DNA from: Oscillospiraceae bacterium
GTDB lineage: Bacteria > Bacillota > Clostridia > Oscillospirales > Ruminococcaceae
Assembly: GCA_009777725.1 (NCBI GenBank)
Contig: WRLG01000003.1
Coordinates: forward strand, 1-64,000
Direction: 5' to 3'
Length of the DNA stretch: 64,000 nt
Both the position numbers and the translations under genes were made by a program. Positions 52,216 through 60,473 of this stretch are shown one piece after another (the first letter of the stretch is position 1; the number at the start of each line of letters is the position of its first letter). A model generated the notes under the pieces. That model made no database searches and was not told the origin of the DNA. It was given only the letters and a program-made list of their open reading frames with translations.

Positions 52216-54563
52216 AGCTCCTCAGCGTATTGAGTAACGGTTCTGTCTGATGAGAATTTGCCTGCCGCCGCAATATTCATCCAGCATTTTTTAGCAAACA
52301 TCTCGCGGTTTTTGTAATCATATAAAGCACGGAGCTTCGTGTCAACATAGCCCTCCAAGTCGGCAAGTAAGAAGTAATTATCGGGCTTATGCCAGCTTGT
52401 GCCGTTAATCAAGCCGTTGAACAGGTCGCCGAACATGCCTGTATCGCCGTCATTGAAAGTTCCGTCTACAAGTGTGTTAATCACTTTCTTAACCCGCTCA
52501 TTTTGATAATAAATCTTCTCGCGCGGGCTGTAGGTGGGTGCGATTTTATTAATATCCTCAACCCTGCAACCGAATATATACTCATTCTCCCAGCCGGCTT
52601 CTTCTACGATTTCGACATTCGCTCCGTCAAAAGTGCCCAGTGTAACCGCGCCGTTGAGCATAAGTTTCATATTGCCCGTTCCGCTCGCTTCCGTGCCCGC
52701 AGTTGAGATTTGCTCGGAAATATCCGCCGCCGGAATGATTTTTTCAGCGTAAGATACGTTATAATTTTGCAGGAATAAAACTTGGAGCTTGCCGCAGGTA
52801 TCGGGGTCGTTATTTACAAGCTTTGCGACCTCGTTGATATATTTGATTATACCCTTTGCGCGGCGGTAAGCGGGGGCGGCTTTAGCTCCGAAGATAAATA
52901 CCACGGGCTGTAAGTCGGGGAGCTTATTTTCCTTAATTTTAAAATATAAATCCATAATCGAAAACGCATTTAAAAGCTGGCGTTTATATTCATGCAGGCG
53001 TTTAATTTGAATGTCAAATACGAAGCCGGGGTTTAACAAAACGCCCTCTTTTTTAGCAATATAATCGCACAGCTGTTGTTTTTTTAGCTGTTTTATATCC
53101 ATGAATCTTCTGATTACGTTGCCGTCATTTACAAATTGCTTTAATTTTTGCAGCTCTGACAAATCGGTTAAGAATCCATCGCCGATTTTTTCGGTTATAA
53201 GCGCGGTCAGTTCCTCATTGCAAAGCCCCAGCCAGCGGCGGGGTGTAACGCCGTTTGTTTTATTCTGGAATCTGTCGGGGAAGATTTCATACCATTCTTT
53301 TAACACGTCTTTTTTAATTATATCGGTATGAAGCTGGGCTACGCCGTTTACGTAAGTTGAGCCGAAAATAGCCATCCGCGCCATATGAATCCGCCCGCCG
53401 TCTGTAATGCGCTTTTGCTCAATTTGGTTCTCCGTCTGCCCTATAGAAGCCAGATGCTTTTTAAGGTGATTATCAACCATTAAAATTATTTCATAGATAA
53501 CGGGCAGAACGCTTCTGTAAAGCTTTGCATCCCATTTTTCCAAGGCTTCCGCCATTACGGTGTGGTTTGTATAGTTGCAGGTTTTTTGAGCTATGTCAAA
53601 CGCTTGCGCGAACGCCATCCCCTCTTCAAACATCAGTATGCGTATGATTTCGGGGATTGCAACGGTTGGGTGGGTATCATTTAATTGAAGCGCGTAACTT
53701 TTGGGGAATTTTGAAAAATCATCGCCGTATTTAGCTTTGTAACGCTTTACAACATCTTGAACAGAAGCGGATACAAAGAAATATTGCTGTTTAATACGCA
53801 AGCGCAAGCCCTGCTCCGTATTATCATTAGGATACAAAACATTGGAAATCGCTTCCGCCAAAACAGTATCTTCGGAGGCTTTGATATAATCATGGCTGTC
53901 AAATGCTCCGAAATCAAAGCCGTTAACAGGCTCGCTTTGCCACAGCCGCAGGGTGTTTACCGCCTTGCCGCCGTAACCTATAATAGGAGTATCGTAAGGG
54001 ACGGCAGTAACAGAGCCGTCGCCGAAATCAACCCTAACCGAATCCTCCTCGCGGCGTATGCTCCAAGCATCGCCGTAATCAAGCCATGAATCGGGGGCTT
54101 CATGCTGAAAACCATTTCCGATTGATTGCTTGAAAAGCCCGTATCTGTATCGTATTCCGTATCCGTTAAGCGGAATATCGCAAGCCGCCGCCGAATCCAA
54201 AAAGCAAGCGGCAAGCCGCCCTAAGCCGCCGTTGCCCAAAGCCGCATCCTCAACCTCTTCAAGGCAGGCTATATCTATGCCGTTTTCGTTGAGAAGCTCT
54301 TTTGCTTCTTTTAAAAGCCCCGCGCAGTAAAGGTTGTTAAAAACAGCCCGCCCCATAAGAAATTCCATAGAGAGATAATAAGCGCGTTTGCCCTCGTTAT
54401 GCCGTTCTTCCGTTTCGTTCCAAAACGGTATCATGTCGCCCATAACAGCCCTTGCCAAAGCATTATGAAGCTGTTTTACCGTCGCGCTCTTTAAGTCTGT
54501 CCGCCCGTCTGTCATAAGGTTCTCGCTTATTTTCTCTAAAAATTGGGTTTTGTTCATTGACAT
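52203..54563 (-). CDS. glgP: Glycogen/maltodextrin phosphorylase
   Basis: Releases glucose 1-phosphate from alpha-1,4-glucans. 786 residues, normal for GT35. NGGLGRLAACFLDS near 90, and the PLP-site EASGTGNMKLMLNG with the pyridoxal Lys near 640; LGTFDGANVEI follows. It has a strong own promoter and likely works with the GH13 enzyme at 28.2 kb. First gene of the unit glgP-amrB-amrA-amrS. Confidence 0.96.
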   Translation of the reverse strand: MSMNKTQFLEKISENLMTDGRTDLKSATVKQLHNALARAVMGDMIPFWNETEERHNEGKRAYYLSMEFLMGRAVFNNLYCAGLLKEAKELLNENGIDIACLEEVEDAALGNGGLGRLAACFLDSAAACDIPLNGYGIRYRYGLFKQSIGNGFQHEAPDSWLDYGDAWSIRREEDSVRVDFGDGSVTAVPYDTPIIGYGGKAVNTLRLWQSEPVNGFDFGAFDSHDYIKASEDTVLAEAISNVLYPNDNTEQGLRLRIKQQYFFVSASVQDVVKRYKAKYGDDFSKFPKSYALQLNDTHPTVAIPEIIRILMFEEGMAFAQAFDIAQKTCNYTNHTVMAEALEKWDAKLYRSVLPVIYEIILMVDNHLKKHLASIGQTENQIEQKRITDGGRIHMARMAIFGSTYVNGVAQLHTDIIKKDVLKEWYEIFPDRFQNKTNGVTPRRWLGLCNEELTALITEKIGDGFLTDLSELQKLKQFVNDGNVIRRFMDIKQLKKQQLCDYIAKKEGVLLNPGFVFDIQIKRLHEYKRQLLNAFSIMDLYFKIKENKLPDLQPVVFIFGAKAAPAYRRAKGIIKYINEVAKLVNNDPDTCGKLQVLFLQNYNVSYAEKIIPAADISEQISTAGTEASGTGNMKLMLNGAVTLGTFDGANVEIVEEAGWENEYIFGCRVEDINKIAPTYSPREKIYYQNERVKKVINTLVDGTFNDGDTGMFGDLFNGLINGTSWHKPDNYFLLADLEGYVDTKLRALYDYKNREMFAKKCWMNIAAAGKFSSDRTVTQYAEELWML

Positions 54564-54604
54564 AGTTATGACCGCCTTTGTTTTTTATTTACTTTATTTT
54601 TACT

Positions 54605-54633
54605 ATTATACCCCAATTTTTTTAATATGTCAA
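54605..54633 (-). promoter_or_regulatory. Promoter of the glgP operon
   Basis: Perfect TTGACA, 17 bases, perfect TATAAT on the minus strand, about 40 bp before the glgP ATG. Confidence 0.8.
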
Positions 54634-54697
54634 CCGGTTGAGGGTTAATGTTATGTGAAATTTTTCTTAATTGAAGAGATAATTTTTACCGGGCAAA

Positions 54698-55564
54698 TTA
54701 ATTCTGCTTGCAATCTACGTCCACTTCATGCCCGACCCACTCAAACCCCACCCCACCGCTCTTTAAATCGAACAATAACTCGCCCCCGATATAAAAGCGA
54801 AATCGCGCGTTGCAGGAAACACTTTCGGTTATCTCTCGGTTCATTTTGCCGAAACGAGGAGCTATGAGGTTCTGACCGCCGCCGTCTTGAATGTTTATAA
54901 CTAACAGATATTTCCCCTGTTTGAGTATGATTTTATTTTGCTCGCATTTGATTATTCTAACGCCGAGATAGGTCGCCAAGCGATGTTCAACGCCGTTAAA
55001 ATGAACAATGCAAATACACCCCGTAAAGTTAAATCCGCAGAACGGAATATCGGCGATTGACGCAAAAACAGAGCAGTTGTTTTCCACAAAGTCATTACAT
55101 TGAACCCAAGTATATGACTTCGGGAAAGACCTGCCGCTATCGCTTTCAATATACCCTATACCGCCGTTATAATCAGCGGTTTTCCCGTTGATTTTGACAG
55201 AACCGTTCAAATTATGCTGCATACTTAAAACGCCGTGCCGACATTCCATAGGAAAGTATTTGAAAAATCCCATAATATCGTATTTAAGCGGCGTTAAATC
55301 GGTATATTTTATACGTCCGCTTATCGCAATATTATCTTGCTGAATATCAACAATAATGCCTTTTTCGGAGAATATGCAATTACTGATTTTAACGGTGTTT
55401 CCGATTCTTTGATATTCAATTTTCGGATATGAAAAATAGTAAGATTGAGCGTTCGTTATGACTTGAATAAATGCGTTGCCGCCGGAAATACCCGGAATAA
55501 ACGCAATCGTGTTTTTATTATTTTGCAGTTTGTGATAATATCCCTCAAAATAATGATTACTCAA
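54698..55564 (-). CDS. Tocopherol cyclase-like protein
   Basis: 288 residues, beta-rich, no signal peptide. HYFEGYYHKLQN at the start, GYIESDSGRSFPKSYTWVQ in the middle and the lipocalin-like end resemble the tocopherol cyclase family. In plants and cyanobacteria that enzyme closes a chromanol ring; anaerobic Firmicutes do not make tocopherol, so the substrate here must be different. Its ATG overlaps the stop of the flavoprotein gene by 4 bp. Confidence 0.82.
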   Translation of the reverse strand: MSNHYFEGYYHKLQNNKNTIAFIPGISGGNAFIQVITNAQSYYFSYPKIEYQRIGNTVKISNCIFSEKGIIVDIQQDNIAISGRIKYTDLTPLKYDIMGFFKYFPMECRHGVLSMQHNLNGSVKINGKTADYNGGIGYIESDSGRSFPKSYTWVQCNDFVENNCSVFASIADIPFCGFNFTGCICIVHFNGVEHRLATYLGVRIIKCEQNKIILKQGKYLLVINIQDGGGQNLIAPRFGKMNREITESVSCNARFRFYIGGELLFDLKSGGVGFEWVGHEVDVDCKQN

Positions 55565-56859
55565 CTTTTCAGCCCTCCCGTCGCAGGATTATCAATGAGC
55601 GTTCCGTCTTTTTCAAAGCGGGAGCCGTGGCAAGGGCAGTCCCAAGTCCGTTCCGTTTTGTTCCATTTCAAAGCACAACCCATATGCGGGCAGCGTTTTG
55701 TACTGAAACTTAACAGGTTTGCGGCGGCTGTTATTCCGTTTAAGAGTAACTGCGGTTTCAGCATACCTCTGCTCGGCGAGAATATTTCAGCGTAAGGGCT
55801 ATTTCGTCCTGCAATCATATCCGTCAAAAGCATTGCCGAAACCATTGAGCCGGTCATTCCCCATTTGTTAAAGCCGGTTGCAACATATAGATTCGGTGTT
55901 GATTTTGAATAGCGTCCTATATACGGAATATTGTCGAGGCTCATACAATCCTGCGCCGCCCAAGCATATTTTTCAGTTGAGTTCGGATAATGCTTTTTCG
56001 CAAATTCACGGAGAACATTCCAATTTCCGCCTTGCTTGCCCGTCCTATGGTCGCCGCCGCCGATGAGCAAAAAACCTTTATAGTTTCTGAAAGACATTCC
56101 GTTTTTAGTTTCCTGAAGATACATTCCGTCAATGTTTGCGGCGTTTTCAAGTGCGATAACATACGAGCGATGCTGATACATTTTCAGAAAATAGCCGCCA
56201 TGTTTATTGAGAAACGGGAAATGCGAAGCAATAATGATATGCTCCGCTTTGATTTCGGCAGTATCTGTAATCGCAGTATTTTTGCCCAACTCTCTGACAA
56301 ACGTATTCTCATAGATATTCAAGCTTTTTGAAATTCCCTCAATAAATTTCATCGGATTAAACTGTGCCTGATTTTCAAATTTCACCGCCCCGGCAATGTC
56401 GAAAGGCAGAGAAATATCTCCTGCAAATTCTGCATTAAAGCCAAGTTTATTTACTGCGGCAACTTCTTTTTCTATTACCTTTCTATCGCTTAGAGAATAA
56501 ACAAATGCAGATTTTTCCTCGAAATCACAAGAGTATGTTTTACTTAGTTCTATGAATTTTGATAGAGCAAGCTGATTGCTGTCAAGATATGCTTTCGCTT
56601 TATCATAACCCAATTTTTTGAGCAGTTTGTCGTAAAGCAAGCCATGTTGAGAGGTTATTTTTGCGGTTGTGTTTTTTGTAATTCCGCCGCCGATGTTTTT
56701 GCCCTCGGCTAAAATGTAATCAACGCCCGATTCATTTAGGAAATATGCACATAATATACCCGCAATACCGCCGCCGATTATGAGTACATCGGTTTTAATA
56801 TTTTCTTTGAGTTTGTCAAATCCGTTAATTTTAACGCTTTCAGACCAGATTGAATTCAT
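55561..56859 (-). CDS. FAD-dependent oxidoreductase with C-terminal Rieske domain
   Basis: 432 residues. DAO-type FAD domain with DVLIIGGGIAGILCAYFL at about 25-43, a substrate domain, and a C-terminal Rieske [2Fe-2S] domain (CPHMGC then CPCHGSRF, spacing CxH-x15-CxxH). The group also has the typical DNIPYIGRY and GFNKWGMTGS before the Rieske part. Substrate unknown. It forms a two-gene unit with the tocopherol-cyclase-like gene, which suggests both act on one small molecule. Confidence 0.9.
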   Translation of the reverse strand: MNSIWSESVKINGFDKLKENIKTDVLIIGGGIAGILCAYFLNESGVDYILAEGKNIGGGITKNTTAKITSQHGLLYDKLLKKLGYDKAKAYLDSNQLALSKFIELSKTYSCDFEEKSAFVYSLSDRKVIEKEVAAVNKLGFNAEFAGDISLPFDIAGAVKFENQAQFNPMKFIEGISKSLNIYENTFVRELGKNTAITDTAEIKAEHIIIASHFPFLNKHGGYFLKMYQHRSYVIALENAANIDGMYLQETKNGMSFRNYKGFLLIGGGDHRTGKQGGNWNVLREFAKKHYPNSTEKYAWAAQDCMSLDNIPYIGRYSKSTPNLYVATGFNKWGMTGSMVSAMLLTDMIAGRNSPYAEIFSPSRGMLKPQLLLNGITAAANLLSFSTKRCPHMGCALKWNKTERTWDCPCHGSRFEKDGTLIDNPATGGLKS

Positions 56860-57038
56860 ATTTTATTCCTTTGCAGTTTTTATATTAGTATGTGCTAAAT
56901 CGGGATAAATTATCAAAAGAATAACGGCGAGCATTGCCGCCGCAGGTTTTCTGTTCATATATGGTTCGCATAATGTTAAGAAATTTTGCTTTAAGTTTAT
57001 TGTTAATAATTGCTAAAATATATGAATACAAACAATGT

Positions 57039-57091
57039 CAAGCCTCTCCGGGTTGTTGTTAAAAATTGGGTTTGCGGAGGGGCTTGTTTTT
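57039..57091 (+). terminator. Hairpin plus T-run ahead of the gene at 57116
   Basis: A 12-bp stem (CAAGCCTCTCCG / CGGAGGGGCTTG, one U-G pair, 24-base loop) followed by TTTTT. It lies only 25 bp before a start codon, so it is either an attenuator of that gene or a terminator of something lost. Confidence 0.6.
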
Positions 57092-57115
57092 GTTAAGAAA
57101 GGGTTAGTGATTTAA

Positions 57116-57841
57116 ATGCCAAAGCCTAAGCTTGATAAAAAATTAAAAATAATTTTAATTTCCATTTTTTCTCTATTGTTAATTGTACTTATTATATTGG
57201 GTGCAATAAAAATATCTGCTTACAGAAAAGCTTATTATTATCGATATACCGATGCAGGCAGGCGGGAGAAAGTCTTGATTTATTTGGAAAGGAAATATGA
57301 ACAAGAATTTGAAATTCTTAAAATGGTTGATGAAACAATTGCTTTTTCCGTACCCAACTATCAAGCGGATTGCATACCCAAAGGCGGAAATCAAGAAACG
57401 GAATGCTTCACAGTTTGGATTCTTCCCAACGGAAAACTTAGCTTTGATTCAAGTGGAGTTGTTTTTGACGATAGACATGCCGCTGATAATTATTTCGGGG
57501 TTTTGATTAAGCCGGAAATTGAAAGATTGTTAAGAGAAATTGTTTCAAAATATTTTGATGATACAGAAATAAGAATTACGCTTAATTCACGATATGAATA
57601 TGAACTAAATGAAAGCAGTCAATATGTTGATTTTATCGACAGGGGTTACCATATATTAACGGGGATAAGTATTCTAAATGTTGCTTATAATGAGGAAGAA
57701 ACCCTAAGGCTAATACATGAAATGTATGTTGACTTTAAAAAGAGTGGACTTGATGTATGGGGGCAGGTTTATTACAGCTATAAAAATGAGGAGAGTCAAA
57801 CGGTCTCATCAAGAATAACAATGGACACGGAGAAAGTTTAA
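57116..57841 (+). CDS. Unknown membrane-anchored protein
   Basis: 241 residues. A Lys-rich start (MPKPKLDKKLK), one membrane helix at about 11-32, then an extracellular alpha/beta domain. I do not recognise the family. It has few Cys and no catalytic motif; the repeated Tyr and Glu content is typical of small clostridial surface proteins. RBS AAGGG is moderate. A single gene, with the hairpin at 57039-57091 in front. Confidence 0.6.
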   Translation: MPKPKLDKKLKIILISIFSLLLIVLIILGAIKISAYRKAYYYRYTDAGRREKVLIYLERKYEQEFEILKMVDETIAFSVPNYQADCIPKGGNQETECFTVWILPNGKLSFDSSGVVFDDRHAADNYFGVLIKPEIERLLREIVSKYFDDTEIRITLNSRYEYELNESSQYVDFIDRGYHILTGISILNVAYNEEETLRLIHEMYVDFKKSGLDVWGQVYYSYKNEESQTVSSRITMDTEKV

Positions 57842-58083
57842 TATATTTAAATGAGTTTTGAATGGAAGGCTTATTGCCGTGATACCCGTCAACTTATCGA
57901 CTGGGAGTGTGGAGTACGAAATAATGATACCATTTGCAAGGCTTTTAGTTTAGTTTGCGCGGTTTCGCTGTAAAACTTGCGTTGTTTCCCGCTCCATAGA
58001 AATGGTGGATTTGACTGTCGGGCTTTATGCGAATTTTCATGTCAATTTTGATATTAATATTGATTATTTTATGGATGGTGTGA
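57842..58083. other. Non-coding or decayed stretch
   Basis: Only short frames without ribosome-binding sites are present (for example one at 57851-57973 on the plus strand). I see no RNA gene or repeat. It leads into the fragments at 58084-58680. Confidence 0.4.
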
Positions 58084-58335
58084 TTATTTAGTCAACACTC
58101 TCTGATGTTTGTATAACCTATACCGCTCTCTTAATATACATTCAGCTTGCAGACCTGCTTGCAAGTCCAATGCGATTTTCAGCATCACAGGGAGTTTCTT
58201 GCCCCTTTTCTCCGCCCGTCTTAAAATACCCCGACAGGCTTTTGGCGACAAACCCCCTGTCCACGGCTTCCAACTCACGTCAAGCTCTTCCTGATAATTC
58301 AAAATCCAGCGTTCCCCGCTCTGCGCCATTGACAA
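58084..58335 (-). pseudogene. Fragment of a phage-type protein
   Basis: 83 codons. The middle (LSPKACRGILRRAEKRGKKL) matches a conserved segment near the C-terminus of phage-encoded cytosine methyltransferase-type proteins as I remember it. The flanks do not fit, no RBS is seen, and both ends are broken. Probably a remnant of a lost prophage. Confidence 0.45.
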
Positions 58336-58382
58336 TTAGCGTTACTGAATGGGTTCTAGGGTAGTGCTTTCTTACGCTTACG

Positions 58383-58682
58383 TCAGCGAACGAAAATCGC
58401 CAACACATCACGGTTGCCTTTTTTGAGAAGCGTCCTACACCCATGCTTTACAATCCAATCAGTATGTTCATGTCTGCCGTACCAATCCTGCGCGAGTTTT
58501 GTAACTAAATCAGGGTGGGTCTTTGAAGTATCGTTGAGGTTATTGGCAACACTCTTTCGCACATACGGCGAGGGGTCGGTTTTAAGCTGTTCCAAAATCG
58601 GAAGAACAGGCGAAGGGTCTTTTTTGAAACTGACAAGTGCCTGTCCCCACGGCAAAGCAGGACGACAACCCTCGCTAACAAT
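58383..58682 (-). pseudogene. Fragment of a DNA alkylation repair (HEAT-repeat) protein
   Basis: About 98 codons of an AlkD-like HEAT-repeat protein: SEGCRPALPWG, PYVRKSVANNLNDTSKTHPD and DWIVKHGCRTLLKKGNRDVL. The N-terminal half is missing at the junction with the phosphoglycerol-transferase gene and the C-terminal end is cut after LAIF. AlkD proteins excise alkylated bases and need the whole repeat stack, so this piece is dead. It shows that a larger gene was replaced here. Confidence 0.65.
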
Positions 58683-60455
58683 TCATTCCCCCAAAAACCT
58701 ATCCCAATTACTAAAATCATTAGCATCCCCGATTACTTCATAAACGGCGGCAGGCTCGATTTTACCGAATCCTCCCCAATTATACAGATAAAATTTTCTT
58801 ACCTGCGGTGTTTGAGGAACAATTATATCAAGGTAGGAATAACCGAAGGCTTCATGTTCAAGACCTGCCGCTTCAAGAATACTCGGTATGAAATTGATGT
58901 GAGATAATTCGGAAACAGAGTCAATTTTTAAAGCGCCGCTGCTGTTGACAGGTTTAATAAGCAAAGATGATGTAATTGCTTCGGTTAACTCGTTTTGCAC
59001 ACCCCGACCATGGTCGGCAATAAGAATTATGGTCGAATTGTCGTAAATACCCAGCTCTTTCATTTGTTCAAAATATTCCTTCAAAATAACAAAGCAAGCA
59101 TAGGTTGAACTGTTAATAGACTTTGTTTCTGTTATTTCCATTGCATTTGTTTCGCTGTTATAAATGTACGTGCCGTCATGAGACGCATTAAGGTGAACGA
59201 ATGAGAATATTTTGTCTTCTTGCTCCGCGCTCAAGCCGTTAGCTTTCAGCCGGCTGTAGTAATTAATATCGGTTCTGTCCGATACTGTTTGCAACGCCGC
59301 ATCATCAATTTGGTATTCATAAAAATAGTTGCTGAAATCGGATTGGTAACGGTAAATAAATGCTCCCTTTGATGAATACGGAGCTACCTTGCCGAATGAA
59401 ATGTCTAATATTGTCCTAAGCACTACAGAGTGGTTTATCGGAAAATCTACTCTATTTGCCTGCGTTAAATTGTCAGCCCTGTGAATGAGTTGGCTGAAAT
59501 TTCCGTAAGTGGTCAGCTTGTCCGGCAATAACATTGTTTTATAACCATTATCGCGCAGGACATCAATAAGACCGCGCTCTCCCCACGCCTTATCCCAATA
59601 GCTTGACCAAGAATCGCCGACCTCGTAGCTCACCCCCGTCAGCAGTTGAGTTACTGCCGGAAAGGTATTATTAGTTGTTGAAATATTATTTTCATAGAAT
59701 GTAAAGCCATCCAGCCAAGTGTAGAGCTCGGGATTGCTTTTAAGAGCTTCGTTCATATATATCGTGTCAAGTCTGTCCATAACAAAAACGCAGATATTTT
59801 CAGTCTGTGATAATTCAAAGGATTTGGAATATGAGAAGTAATGATGAGGGTTATGCTCCTTTGTGAAATCGTAATTAAACAATACCGAGATAATGCCTGC
59901 GGTTTGCATACCGATAGTAATAACCGCGGCGTAAACTACGCCCCTTTCCCATTTGACAGCCTTGTATTTCGGGCTGTCCTTTAACACCTTCCATATTATA
60001 ATCGGCGCGACCAAAACGACAATCCAAATAAAATAACTAATGTATATGTCTGAGCCTAAATACGAATCAATATCGCCTGTTAACTCCTGCATATTACCGT
60101 TAAGAAAAAGCACTTGTATATAACAGGCGATAGCGACCCCTGTGAACAGCATTGAAAGAGCCTCAATTAAAATTCCTCTGAAAATCAACGGAAAAAGCAG
60201 TAATCCGAAAGCGAAAAAGCATAAACTTAAAATCAACAACGGAACAAAAATATGTATAAGCCCGATATTGAAGTTGCTCACATTATTCAAATACAAATCA
60301 AGCGGCATTAACAAAAACAAAGAAAAAACAAGCATACCATAGGATACAGCGAAAGCAATCCGCCTTGGTTTGGGCAAGGTAAATATTGTTTCAAATATTT
60401 TTACTTTTGCGTTTTTGATGCTTTCTTCGCTTTGGGTTGTTGACTTGCGGTTCAT
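58683..60455 (-). CDS. Membrane phosphoglycerol transferase/sulfatase-like protein (copy 3)
   Basis: 590 residues. Five predicted membrane helices in the first 230 residues, then an extracellular alkaline-phosphatase-superfamily domain: CVFVMDRLD (first metal site), nucleophile-type Thr in NNTFPAVTQLLTG, FSFVHLNASHDG, and LIADHGRG (metal site). The plan is that of LTA synthase/MdoB-like enzymes that move glycerol-phosphate or similar groups onto wall or membrane polymers. It is the most divergent of three tandem paralogues and keeps the canonical ADHG. RBS AAGGAGAG. Confidence 0.85.
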   Translation of the reverse strand: MNRKSTTQSEESIKNAKVKIFETIFTLPKPRRIAFAVSYGMLVFSLFLLMPLDLYLNNVSNFNIGLIHIFVPLLILSLCFFAFGLLLFPLIFRGILIEALSMLFTGVAIACYIQVLFLNGNMQELTGDIDSYLGSDIYISYFIWIVVLVAPIIIWKVLKDSPKYKAVKWERGVVYAAVITIGMQTAGIISVLFNYDFTKEHNPHHYFSYSKSFELSQTENICVFVMDRLDTIYMNEALKSNPELYTWLDGFTFYENNISTTNNTFPAVTQLLTGVSYEVGDSWSSYWDKAWGERGLIDVLRDNGYKTMLLPDKLTTYGNFSQLIHRADNLTQANRVDFPINHSVVLRTILDISFGKVAPYSSKGAFIYRYQSDFSNYFYEYQIDDAALQTVSDRTDINYYSRLKANGLSAEQEDKIFSFVHLNASHDGTYIYNSETNAMEITETKSINSSTYACFVILKEYFEQMKELGIYDNSTIILIADHGRGVQNELTEAITSSLLIKPVNSSGALKIDSVSELSHINFIPSILEAAGLEHEAFGYSYLDIIVPQTPQVRKFYLYNWGGFGKIEPAAVYEVIGDANDFSNWDRFLGE

Positions 60456-60473
60456 TGTGAGCTTCTCTCCTTT

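Noticed and set aside
56961-57062. 33-codon plus-strand frame before the unknown membrane protein
   Set aside because: No ribosome-binding site, and its end falls in the hairpin stem; no family resemblance.
59005-59014. GACCATGGTC as a third copy of the leader hairpin
   Set aside because: It is a plain palindrome inside a coding region (at the ADHG codons) with no RBS, peptide or loop.
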